Positions 1 to 9,287 of a DNA stretch of 64,000 nt are shown piece by piece. The stretch's first letter is position 1. Each line of letters opens with the position of its first letter. The position numbers and the translations under genes were made by a program. The notes under the pieces were generated by a model. That model made no database searches. It was given only the letters and a program-made list of their open reading frames with translations, and was not told the origin of the DNA. Source of the DNA: JACCTU01 sp963848525 (GTDB taxonomy: Bacteria > Actinomycetota > Thermoleophilia > Gaiellales > Gaiellaceae); assembly GCA_963848525.1 (NCBI GenBank), contig CAWKDZ010000005.1, positions 1-64,000 of the forward strand. The letters are read 5' to 3'.

Positions 1-2
1 TT

Positions 3-602
3 CCGCGCGAGTTCACCGTCTACATGCTCGCCGGCCTCGTCCCGTGGCTTGCGTTCCAGGCGGCGCTCCTGCGCGCGACGTCGTCCATCGCCGGCAACTG
101 AACCTCGTCAAACAGGTCGTGTTCGACGTGTCGCTGCTGCCGCTCGCAGCCGCGCTCGCCGCGATCGTTCCACTCGTCGTCGGACTCGCGTTCCTCGGGG
201 TGTACACGCTGGCGACCGACGGGGGCGTGCCGTGGACCTACGTTCTCCTCCCCGTGGCCGTGGCGCTTCAGCTCGGCGCGATGATCGGCTTCAGCTTCGC
301 TCTCGCGGCTGTCGGAGCGTTCTTCCGCGACATTCGCGAGCTCGTCCAGATGTTCGTGATCGCCGCGATCTTCCTGATGCCGATCGTGTACCTGCCGGGG
401 AGCGTCCCGGGGGCGTTCGACGAGCTCATCTACGTGAACCCGTTCTCGTACATGGTCTGGCGCTACCAGGACCTCTTGTACTTCGGTCGGTTCGAGCACC
501 CGTGGGCCTGGGCGGTCTTCGCGTGCTGATCGCCGTGTCTCCCTCGCCGCCGGCTACCGCCTCTTCCGCCGCGTCCGGCCGCACTTCGCGAACGTCCTTT
601 GA
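3..602 (+). CDS. wzm: ABC-2 type polysaccharide exporter, permease (Wzm-like), 5' partial
   Basis: This is the inner-membrane permease of an ABC exporter that moves a lipid-linked polysaccharide across the membrane with the Wzt ATPase encoded next. The start lies left of the window. Readable segments include VPWLAFQAALLRATSSIAGN, then NLVKQVVF (the Gly-Asn / Leu-Val-Lys-x-Val pattern of Wzm permeases), several hydrophobic helices, FFRDIRELVQ, and a C-terminal GYRLFRRVRPHFANVL. The frame breaks near 100 and near 525; each looks like a small indel, because the protein continues logically on both sides. The stop TGA at 600-602 overlaps the TTG start of the ATPase, so the two are translationally coupled. 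The family assignment is firm; the exported substrate is unknown. Confidence 0.85.
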
Positions 603-2353
603 GCGACCCGGTGATCAGGCTCCGCGACGTCTCGAAGGCGTACACCGTCTACGAGCGGCCGCGCGACGTGATCCTCGAAGCCCTCCTCGGCGGCGTCCGG
701 CACGACGTCTTCTGGGCGCTCAAGGATTCTCGCTCGACGTCCACGAAGGGCAGCGCATCGGGATCATCGGCCCGAACGGCGCGCGGGAAGAGCACGCTGC
801 TCAAGCTGATCAGCGGGAACCTCGCGCCGACGTCGGGGTCAATCGAGGTCAACGGCACCGTGTCGGCGATGCTGGCGCTCACGTCGTTCCTGTCACAGGA
901 CGAGACCGGCCTCGAGAACATCCGCTTCAACCTCCTGCTCAACGGCGCCCCTCGCGAGGAGATCCCGCGCCTGACGGAGGAGGTCGTCGAGTTCACGGAG
1001 CTCGGCGCGTTCATCCACTCACCGGTGCGGACGTACAGCTCGGGGATGAACGCCCGGCTCGCGTTCGCGATCTCCACGGCGGTGACGCCCGACATCCTCG
1101 TCGTCGACGAGGTGCTCGGCGCGGGGGACGCGTACTTCGCGTCGAAGGCGACGATGCGGATGATCGAGCTGACGCAGCAGGGCCGCGCGCTCCTGTTCGT
1201 CAGCCATGCGATGAACGCCGTGCAACTGCTCTGCGACACCGCTATCTGGCTCGACGGCGGGGCGATTCGCGAGATCGGGCCGGTCGACGAGGTCGCGCGC
1301 CGCTACGAGGCCGACTTCCGCCGCCAGGAGGACGAGGTCCTTCGGTCCGGAAACATCGCTCGACGCGCGCAGCTCGCGAACCGCGTCCACGCCGACGAGC
1401 TCGAGCGGCCGAACGTCGACCGGCTGCGCCTGACCGGGCAGACAGTCGCGTCTCGGACACGCACTACGTCCGCAGGCTCGCGCTGTCCGTCGACGGGCGA
1501 ACGATCGACATCGACCTCGACTTCGCGGACATCGACGACGAGGGCGTCGAGGCGTGCCTCGACATCGTCCACTCGGAGTGGGGCCGACCGCACGAACGCA
1601 AGGGGACGCCGGCGCGGGTCCTCGCCCGGTCGTCCGCGCCGCTTCGCGGCGGGCACGTTCTCGTCAAGCCCCCACCGAACGGCGGCGCGACAACGGTCGA
1701 GCTCGTCGTCGAGAGCACGAGCTTGAGCGGCGCCGAGCAGCTGCGTGGTCCAGCGCCTCGACCTCGAGGGCGCCGAGTGGACGGACTTCGAGGTCGTCGA
1801 GCGGGACTCGCTCGACGATTCCTGGGAGCGCGCGGTGTTCCGCGGCGTCCTGGCTCCCCGGGATCGACCGTTGACCGAGGCGGAGCGCGCGAAGGTGCTG
1901 GAGGCGACGAGGCCCGACGTCGAGATCGTCGACGTCTTCATGCGCGTGGGCGGAGAGCCCGCGCTGAGCGTCCGCGAGCGGGAGCCGTTCGCGATCGGGG
2001 TCCGCGTTCGGGGGAACCGCCCGGTGCCCCGTGCCGACGCCATGCTCAAGATCATGCGCTCGGACGGCGCGTACGTCTTCTTCCAGTCGAGCGCACAGGT
2101 CGACGTCCTCGCGGAGCAGCTCCTCGGAGAGGCGACGTTCGTCTTCGACTTCGACCCGAACCTCTTCGGCGCCGGAGACTACGAGGTGACCGTGAACATC
2201 GGCAACGGCCTCGACCCCGAGCACAACTTCCCACATAGCGAGATGTACGACCTGCGGGTGAACGCCCTGACCTTCACGGTCTCACGCGAGTGGCCGCTCG
2301 TGATGCTCGGGTCGCTGAACCAGCGCTTCCCGGTCCGGCTCGAGCGGGGCTAG
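599..2353 (+). CDS. wzt: Polysaccharide ABC exporter ATPase (Wzt-like) with long C-terminal extension
   Basis: ATPase partner of the upstream permease. The N-terminal ~260 residues form the nucleotide-binding domain: Walker A GPNGAGKST (after removing one extra C at 784), signature TYSSGMNARLAFA, Walker B ILVVDEVLGAGD and H-loop FVSHAM, typical of the O-antigen/teichoic-acid exporter ATPases. The rest, about 320 residues, is longer than a usual Wzt carbohydrate-binding tail. It shows two acidic, beta-rich stretches: one containing DIDLDFADIDDEGVEA, and a Wzt-C-like part containing PFAIGVRVRG and GDYEVTVNIGNGLD. Such tails recognise the glycan end in Escherichia coli O8/O9a. Frame breaks lie near 727, 784, 1437 and 1741. 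The TTG start overlaps the permease stop. I chose one gene because no start or stop separates the parts once the frame is restored. Confidence 0.85.
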
Positions 2354-3603
2354 GAGCCGTGAAGAAAGCGATGCGCGTGGTGTACGCCGTGGACCTCCTG
2401 CGCCCAGGCCCTCCCCGCGCGACCCAGCTCGCCGACGTCGAGCTCACCGGACGCGATCGAGAGCAGCGCCGCGAGGATCTCGTCCTCTGACGAGACGTTC
2501 ACGACGGGCGGCGGCGCCCAGGAGGGCCAGCGCTGCGTGAACCGCTCGACGTCGAGCCGGATCAGGACCGTCGTCTCGCACGCGAGCGCCTCGAGCATCG
2601 TCGAGCCGTGCACGCCCAGCGTGAACTGGTCGACGACGGCGTCCGCGACGCTGTAGAGATCGACGAGCACGGGTTTCGACGCGATTCCCGGGAGCTCGTA
2701 CACCGCGTCCTCGGGGAGCCCTCGGAGCGCGGCGGCGACCTCGCCCTGGTCGTCACCCCACGGCGTTAGAACGAGGAAGAGGTCGGCTCCCTCGCGTATT
2801 GCGCGCGCGAAGGCACGCGCGAACCGGTCCGTCCCCTTCCAGCGGACGTCCTGGCGGGCGGCCACGAGCAGCGTCTTGCGTCCGGCGGCACGCTCCGACA
2901 CCTCGCGCGCGATGTCCCCGAGCTGCGCGGACGGCCGAGGCGCATACCGCTCGGTGTCCACGAGAAACGGCAGGAAGCGAACCTCGTCGACGCCGAGCTT
3001 CCCGAAGGAGTCGGCGAGCAGCGGGTCGTGCGTACCGCAGATCGACGCGCCACGGATCGCCGCGCGCACCGCGGCTGCCTCGAATCGCTCGTGCGGCGTC
3101 GAGTCGCAAAAGGGGACGATGCTGAGGTCGCCGCCGTTCGGCCAGAACGTGTACCGCGCGGCCGAGAGGTAGGCGTCGACGACGCGCACGCCGGAGACGA
3201 CGAGCCAGTCGTACCGGCCGAAAGTGGAGATCCGCCCCGCGTGAGTCGCCACGTGCTCGCGCAGCTCGGGCCTGGAGCGGTGGGCTGCGAGAGCGAGGCG
3301 AGTCGCGCGCAAGCGCTGCCGCAGCGAGAGTTCCGAACGCGTCGACGCCGGAGCATCGACGATCCACGGCGGCCGTTCCCAGCCGTGGGCGTGGCCGATC
3401 TCGTCCCACTCCTCCGCGGTGGGCACGTCGTAGGGGAGACGCGACGGCTCGAACGTCATCGGCGCGTCCTCCCACATCGGCTGCGACATCGGGTACCGAT
3501 CCTGCGGCTCGTGCACGTACTCGACGTCGTAGCCCGCCGCATGCAGCCCGCGTGCGAGCGTGTACCCGGCGTTCGCCATCGGCCCGTAGAGCCCGACGCG
3601 CAT
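2350..3603 (-). CDS. Glycosyltransferase (GT4-like)
   Basis: A 417-residue glycosyltransferase of GT-B type, intact although it lies in the error-rich part of the window. The N-terminus MRVGLYGPMANAGYTLARGL and a C-terminal segment with LLVAARQDVRWKGTDRFARA, GSTMLEALACE and RLDVERFTQRW fit the nucleotide-sugar-binding half of GT4 enzymes. It resembles the glycosyltransferases at 5464-7061, 8097-9287 and 48547-49488, which share the pattern of a predicted donor-binding helix after VVDQFTLG or a similar string. The ATG at 3603 is preferred to the in-frame TTG at 3606; it lies just downstream of the acyltransferase stop at 3617. The stop overlaps the Wzt stop on the other strand. Donor and acceptor are unknown. 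Confidence 0.75.
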   Translation of the reverse strand: MRVGLYGPMANAGYTLARGLHAAGYDVEYVHEPQDRYPMSQPMWEDAPMTFEPSRLPYDVPTAEEWDEIGHAHGWERPPWIVDAPASTRSELSLRQRLRATRLALAAHRSRPELREHVATHAGRISTFGRYDWLVVSGVRVVDAYLSAARYTFWPNGGDLSIVPFCDSTPHERFEAAAVRAAIRGASICGTHDPLLADSFGKLGVDEVRFLPFLVDTERYAPRPSAQLGDIAREVSERAAGRKTLLVAARQDVRWKGTDRFARAFARAIREGADLFLVLTPWGDDQGEVAAALRGLPEDAVYELPGIASKPVLVDLYSVADAVVDQFTLGVHGSTMLEALACETTVLIRLDVERFTQRWPSWAPPPVVNVSSEDEILAALLSIASGELDVGELGRAGRAWAQEVHGVHHAHRFLHGS

Positions 3604-3616
3604 CAACGGAACTCGC

Positions 3617-4244
3617 TCAAGTGGGCGTTTCGGGCCCGCGCGGCGCGTCGTACTCGAGCGTCACGGCGCCGTCGTCTACGCGGACGCGGCCGACGACCTG
3701 CACGGGGCGCCAACGGCGATCGAGTACGGCGGCACGTCGCGGTTGACGAACGAGCCGCGCCAACGAGGCAATGGTCGCCGATCGACACGCCCTTGGCGAC
3801 GATGCTGTCCGGTCCGACGTAACAGCAGCTCCCGATGCGGACCGCGGCGCGCTCGTACGGCGCCTCCCCGCCCGAGAGCGCCCAGTCGACCGTGTCGTGG
3901 GAGTAGATCTGGACGCCCGTCGAGATCGAGCAGTTGTCGCCGATCTCCAGACCGCCAGAGCCGTCGAGCATCGTGAACGGGCCGATCCACGTGTTTCGGC
4001 CGACCGTGACGTCGCCGTACACGTAGCTCGAGTGGTAGATGCTCGTCCCGTCGCCGAAGCCCAGCGTGCGAGCGCGCTCCCACCGGTCGAACGCGAGCTC
4101 CTCGAACGGCAGGTCGCGCTCCCACTCCGCTCGCGTTTCGTCGCGGAGGCGCGCGTGCAGCGCGTGCATCGCGGTCAGGAGCGCGTCCGCGTGGTCGTCG
4201 CACGAAGCCGCGGGCACCGCGCGAGGATACCCGCCGAGGTTCAC
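3617..4244 (-). CDS. Hexapeptide-repeat (left-handed beta helix) acyltransferase
   Basis: Probable sugar O- or N-acetyltransferase of the WbbJ/maltose-acetyltransferase type, using acetyl-CoA. An N-terminal helical part of about 70 residues is followed by hexapeptide repeats: TSIYHSSYVYGDVTVGRNTW, GGLEIGDNCSISTGVQIYSH (with the usual catalytic His), then IGSCCYVGPDSIVAKGVSIG. The frame breaks near 3757, where GSFVNRDVPPYSIAVGAP continues in another frame, and again near 3712. With these repaired the protein ends in YDAPRGPETPT at a TGA at 3617-3619. The start GTG 4244 (VNLGGYPRA) is chosen because it lies 7 nt after a -10-like hexamer; a GTG at 4280 in the same frame would overlap the divergent aminotransferase. 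Confidence 0.75.
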
Positions 4245-4251
4245 AGGCCCG

Positions 4252-4257
4252 GTGGTA
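4252..4257 (-). promoter_or_regulatory. -10-like hexamer TACCAC, acyltransferase
   Basis: TACCAC on the minus strand is 7 nt before GTG 4244. The last base is C instead of the usual T, so it is the weakest of the set. Confidence 0.35.
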
Positions 4258-4261
4258 CCGT
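4256..4261 (+). promoter_or_regulatory. -10 hexamer TACCGT, leaderless start of aminotransferase
   Basis: TACCGT ends 8 nt before ATG 4270, so transcription would begin at or within 2-3 nt of the start codon. No -35 match is obvious. It shares its TA with the reverse-strand hexamer TACCAC (4257-4252). Confidence 0.5.
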
Positions 4262-4269
4262 CCTCCGCG

Positions 4270-5470
4270 ATGCTGCTCACGTCGCCGCAGTTCGACGAGA
4301 CCGAGCTCCGAGCTCGCTACGCGAGGCGCTCGACTCCGGCTGGGTGACGCAGGGCCCGCTGACCGAGCGCTTCGAGCGCCTCGTCGGCGACCTGCACGCA
4401 GGCGCGGCACGCGCTCGCGACCACGTCTGCGACGGCAGCGCTCCACCTCTGCGACCGCGGCGCTCGGGCTCGGCCCGGGCGACGAGGTGGTCGTGCCCGG
4501 CGTTCACGTGGATCACCTCGGCGAACGCCGCGGAGTACGTCGGCGCGCGGAGCCGTGTTCGCCGACGTCTCGCCCGAGACGTTCAACGTCGACCCGGCCG
4601 CGCTCGAGGCCGCGATCACGCCGCGCACGCGCGCGGTCGTCGCCGTCCACCTCTTCGGCCTCGCGGCCGACCTCGACGAGATCATGGCGATCGCGCGCCG
4701 CCACGAGCCTCGCCGGTGATCGAGGACGCCGCCTGCGCGATCGGGACGACCTACAAGGGCGTGCCGGTCGGCGCGATCGGCGACCTCGGCTGCTTCTCGT
4801 TCCACCCTCGCAAGGTCGTCACGACCGGCGAGGGCGGGATGGTGACGACGAACGACGAGGCGCTCGCCGAGCGGGTCCGCGTCCTGCGCAACCACGGGTC
4901 GACCGGCCTGCCCGACCCGGGCGTCGAGCCGCACGGCCCGTGGACGATGGGGCTCTTCGACGAGCTCGGCTTCAACCTCCGCTTCTCCGACATCCAGGCG
5001 GCCGTGGGCCTCGCGCAGATGTCGAAGCTCGACGCGCTGCTCGCGGAGCGGCGCGCCTGCGCGGCCCGCTACCACGAGCTGCTCGCGGACGTCGACGAGC
5101 TCCAGACGCCGACCGCGGGCCCGGTCGACGGCCACAACTACCAGTCGTACGTCGTCCGCGTGCTCGGACGGCGACCGCGAGCGCCGCAACCGGATCATGG
5201 AGCAGATGGCCGGCACGAGATCCAGACGCGGCCCGGCACGCACGCCGTGCACCGGCTCGGCTACTACCGCGCAGAAGTACGGCTTCGCGCCGGAGGACTT
5301 CCCGAACGCCGCGCTGTGCGAGGACACGACGATCACGCTGCCGATCTTCCCCGGCATGACCGGCGACGAGCAGGAGCGGGTGGCGGGCGTGCTGGCCGGC
5401 GCGCTTCGCGCGCGCCGGCGTAGCGGCGACCTCCCGGCAGCCGCGCGCTCGATCCGAGCCGCCGTGCTGA
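4270..5470 (+). CDS. DegT/DnrJ/EryC1/StrS family sugar aminotransferase (frameshifted)
   Basis: PLP-dependent aminotransferase that would convert a keto-sugar nucleotide to an amino sugar. Recognisable pieces in order are LDSGWVTQGPLTERFERLV, PAFTWITSANAAEYVGA, VVAVHLFGLAADLDEI, VIEDAACAIGTTYKGVPVG, then FSFHPRKVVTTGEGGMVTT with the PLP-binding Lys, and FNLRFSDIQAAVGLAQM. The C-terminus carries PNAALCEDTTITLPIFPGMT. At least six frame breaks (near 4310, 4435, 4545, 4705, 5172 and 5270) interrupt it. The end is uncertain: one more +1 repair near 5415 leads to TGA 5468-5470, overlapping the next GTG. The ATG at 4270 sits 8 nt after a TACCGT -10 hexamer, suggesting a leaderless mRNA. Confidence 0.8.
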
Positions 5471-7061
5471 ACGCCGGCCTCGAGCCGGGCTCGCAAGCCG
5501 AGTTCGGCGCGAGCACGGTCGAGCCGCTGCGCGTGCTGCACATCGGCAACATCGCGAACAACGCGTACAACAACGCGAAGATCCAGCGGCGCCGCGGCAT
5601 CGAGGCCGACGTCTCGTGCCACGACTACTTCCACATCATGGGCTGCCCGGAGTGGGAGGACGCCGAGTTCGAGGGCGACGTCGTCGACGACTTCTTCCCC
5701 GACTGGTGGAACGTCGACCTGCGCGGCTTCGAGCGACCGGAGTGGTTCGCGCAGGGCAGACTGGCAGACGTGCGCTGCGGTACCTCTCGGCGCGCGCGTC
5801 CGCGGCGAGCGTCGGCGCGCGGCGCTCCTCGCGCGGCGCTCACCGTCGAGCGCTGGCTCTCGGTGCCGCTCGACACCCGCGGCCCGCGCGCTCGGCTACC
5901 GCGGCGGTGCCGCGCACTGGATGCGTTTCGCCGCGAGCGTCGTCCGCGGGCTCCGCCGCAAGGCACCGGACGTCGTGCGAGCCGGTCGCAAGCTCGCACG
6001 CGGTGAGGGCACGCGCGCAGCCGCCGAGACGGTCTTACCGCACGCGCCTCGGCATGGGCGGTCGAGGCGACGGACACGACCGCGATCGGTCGGACGTTCT
6101 CGGCGCGGTTCCCGGACCGGTCGGCTCTCCGCAGCAGCGACCTGCGCGGTTACCGCCGACAGGCCGCCGCGTGGAGGTCGGCTCCTCGAGCGACTACGAC
6201 GTCGTGCAGGCGCTACGCGATCGACGGAATCGTCCCGCTCCTCGCCGGCGCCACGGCGCTGGGCGTCGTACGAGCACGGGACGCTGCGCGAGATCCCGTT
6301 TGAGGACTCGCCGAGAGGCCGCCTCTGCGCGCTCGTGTACGCGCGAGGCGCCGGCCGTCTTCGTGACGAACTCCGATGTCCTGCCGTCGGTCGAGAGCGC
6401 TCGGGCTCGATCCGAAGCGCGTGGTCTACCTACCGCACGCCGTCGACACCGACAGACTCTTCGCGTTCGCCGACGCGACGCGGGTGGCCCCGCCGGACGT
6501 CGCCGACGTTCTACTCGCCGACGCGCCAGGACTGGGTCGATCGCGACCTGAGCTGGTCGAAGGGCAACGACCTGCTCCTGCACGCGGCCGTTCGCGTCGC
6601 GGAGCGACGACTTTCGGCTCGTCCTCGGCGAATGGGGCCGCGACCTCGACGCGAGCCGCGCACTCGCGCGCGAACTCGGCCTCGCCGACCGGATCGAGTG
6701 GGTGCCGCCGCTCCGCAAGCACGACCTCTGGACGCGGTACCTCTCGAGCCACGCGGTCGTCGACCAGTTCACGCTGCCCGCGATCGGCGGGCGTCGCGTT
6801 CGAGGCGATGGCGCTAGGTCGACGCGTGATCACCGCGCTCGACCCGACTCAGACGGAGCGGTTCTTCGGCGCGGCACCGCCGCTTCTCGCCGCGCAGGAT
6901 GTCGACGCCGTCGCCGCGCGCTCGCGCGCGTCGTCGACCGACCCCGACGACCGAGCAGGCCTAGGCGCGGCGTCGCGCGCTGGTTCGCCGAGCGCCACTC
7001 GGCCGACCGCATCGTCGATCTGCAGGCGGCGCGTACCGTACGCTGCTCGGCGCGTGCGTGA
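5464..7061 (+). CDS. Glycosyltransferase (GT4-like), heavily frameshifted
   Basis: Glycosyltransferase of GT-B fold. The N-terminus LRVLHIGNIANNAYNNAK, then DYFHIMGCPEWEDAEFEGDV and FFPDWWNVDLRGFERPEWF, is characteristic of a family found in actinobacterial polysaccharide loci. The C-terminal half has VYLPHAVDTDRLFAFAD, LSWSKGNDLLLHAAVRVA, LARELGLADRIEWVPPLRK and GVAFEAMALGRRVITALDP, the glycine-rich donor site of GT4. At least eight frame breaks occur between 5,760 and 7,030, all bridged by continuous homology-like text in neighbouring frames. The GTG at 5464 is the only sensible start upstream of LRVLHIG. The TGA at 7059-7061 overlaps the GTG of the methyltransferase that follows. Confidence 0.7.
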
Positions 7062-8110
7062 GTCACTGCTCGACATCCTCGTCGACCCCGTCTCGGGCGC
7101 GCCGCTGAGCTCGAGGCAGCGACGGTCGCGAGGCGGCGAGGTCGTCGACGGGACGCTCGCCGCCGACGGCTCGAGCTACCCGATCACTTCGGGGATCCCA
7201 CGGTTCGTCGCTCACTGAGGACGAGGGCCAGCAACAGACCGAGTCGGCTTCGGCTTCAAGTGGACGAACCGCGACTCCTTCGGCTCCGAGGGGATGCAGG
7301 AGGAGCTGCACGCCTGGTTCGTCGGCGCTACGGCTTCGACTCGGCCGCCGAGATGCGCGCGTTCTTCGCGCGCCAAGCGCCGGACACTCGACGCCGGCTG
7401 CGGCGCCGGGTTCTCGACCTCGGCGTGGATGAACGACGATTGGAGCGACGGCGACGCGGAGTACGTCGGCGCCGACATCTCGGCCGCGATCGACGTCGCG
7501 CGCGAGCGGCTCGGCGCGTTTCCCCGGTACGCACTTCGTGCAGGCCGACGTACTCCAGCTCCCGTTCAAGCCAGCGAGCTTCGACGCGATCATCTCGGAG
7601 GGCGTGCTGCACCACACGCCGTCGACCGAGCGCGCCGTCAAGTCGCTCGTGCCCGCTACTCGCGCCCGGCGGCGAGCTGATGTTCTACGTCTACGCGAAG
7701 AAGGCGCCGATCCGCGAGTTCACCGACGACTACGTGCGCGAGCGGCTCGCCGAGCATGTCGCCCGACGAGGCGTGGGACGCGCTCCGCCCCCTCACCCGG
7801 CTCGGCCAGGCGCTCGCCGAGCTCGAAACGACGGTCGAGGTGCCCGAGGACGTCCCGCTGCTCGGGATCAAGGCGGGCCGCTACGACGTCCAGCGGTTGG
7901 TCTACTGGCACGTCGCGAAGCTGTTCTGGAACCCGAAGATGACCTTCGAGGAGAACAACCACCTCAACTTCGACTGGTACGCGCCGCGCTACGCGCACCG
8001 GCAGACCGAGGAGGAGGTGCGCGCGCTGGTGCGGGGAAGAGGGGCTCGAGATCGTGCACTTCGACGTCCACGAGGCGGGCTACACCGTGCGTGCGGTCAA
8101 ACGCGCGTAG
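7054..8110 (+). CDS. SAM-dependent methyltransferase with Trm112-like N-terminus (frameshifted)
   Basis: The first ~50 residues (SLLDILVDPVSGAPL, then DGSSYPITSGIPRFV) match the Trm112-like zinc-ribbon-derived segment often placed before class I methyltransferases. The catalytic domain follows: DAGCGAGFST (motif I), EYVGADISAAIDVA (motif II), QADVLQLPFKPASFDAIISE, GVLHHTPSTERA, then PGGELMFYVYAKKAPIREF and a long C-terminal tail with LLGIKAGRYDVQRLVYWHV. Substrate is likely a sugar or lipid-linked glycan. About six +1 breaks (7215, 7328, 7520, 7655, 7757, 8035). The GTG 7054 overlaps the glycosyltransferase stop by 8 nt. The tail overlaps the convergent gene ending at 8097. Confidence 0.75.
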
Positions 8111-9287
8111 GCCAGAGCCGACGGTAGAGCGCGTCGAGCTTCGCGCCGACCGCCTCGGGCGAGTGGACCGCGCGCACGTACGCCGGTCCCGCGCGCCCGA
8201 GCTCGCGGCGGAGCTCGGGACGTCGAGCACGAGCCGGCGCAGCTCGTCGGCGAGCGTGTCCGGGTCGCGCTGACGATCGGCGCACTCGGCCCACTCAGGA
8301 TGGTAGCGCGCGAAGCGCGGGTTGAGGTAGCAGACCACCGGCTTGCCGAGCGCCATGCCCTCGATCGCGAAGAGCGCGTACGCGCCGATCAGGAACTGGT
8401 CGGCGACGACGTCCGCCCGCTCGTAGATCGCGCCGCGCCTCGTCGTTCGGCACGCCCTGCGACGAGCACGAGCTCGACCGGCAGGCCCTCGGCGCGCAGC
8501 CGCTCGACCGCCGTCGCTCGACGTAGCGCGTGCCCTTGTAGTGCGCGGTGGTTCGGCGCGTGCACGACGCGCACGACGTCGTCGTCGGCGGCTCGGCGCG
8601 GGCTCGCCACCCGTCGACGTCGAACGGGTACGGGAGGACGCCGTCGAGCGCGCGGCAGGTCCTCGACGAGGTCGGCGCAGCCGAGCACGGCGTCGGCCCA
8701 GCGGCCGAACGCCGTCGAGGCGCTCCGCGACCGCCGCCTCGTCGCGATCCTCGCTCGCCGGGCGGGACGTCGCTGTACGCGTGCCAGCCGCCGCGCGCGC
8801 GCGTCGCTCGACGGCAGCCGCGCGTCGCCGCCGTACGGCTAGACGACGATCTTCTTGCCGGCGAGCTGGAGCAGCGGCAGCTCGAGCCCGCCAGAAGGGC
8901 GTCTCGCCGAGCAGCCCGCCGTCGAAGAAGAAGCAGAAGACGTCGTAGCGCGAGCCCCGCCCAGAGGAACGCCGCGTACGGCGCGAGCTGGCGGAGCACC
9001 GGGATGCGCGCCGAACGGCTCGACACGTGGTCGAACGCGCGCGCGGTCGGCGGTCCGGTAGCGTCCGTAGACGAGCGACTCGCTCCGGTACCCGTAGAGC
9101 CGGTCGGCCCCGACCGAGTTGCGCAGGTTCGCGATCGGGTCGTGCCCCCAGAGGATCGCGCGGCGCTCGCCGCGGCGCCGTCGGAGCCGCGCGACGCGGC
9201 GAGCGGCGCCACGACGACGCGTAGGCGGCGAGCGTCGGACGAGCGCGGCGAGCGTGTAGCGCGAGCCGGGCGCCGCGCGGACCGCAT
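8097..9287 (-). CDS. Glycosyltransferase (GT4-like), frameshifted
   Basis: GT-B glycosyltransferase. Reconstructed text includes AILWGHDPIANLRNSVGAD, ETPFWRLELPLLQLAGKKIV, GVLPYPFDVDGWR, DDDVVRVVHAPNH, a KGTRY stretch, AEGLPVELVLV, and a donor-binding region ending in FAIEGMALGKPVVCYLNPRF. It is clearly related to the gene at 48547-49488, which has VVHAPSNRARKGTEHVE and FAIEAMALGKPVVTFLHDE, so the two are probably paralogues. The ATG at 9287-9285 overlaps the asparagine-synthetase stop (TGATG). At least eight frame breaks are present. The C-terminus (YRRLWPTRV, TGA at 8097) overlaps the convergent methyltransferase by 14 nt. Confidence 0.72.
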
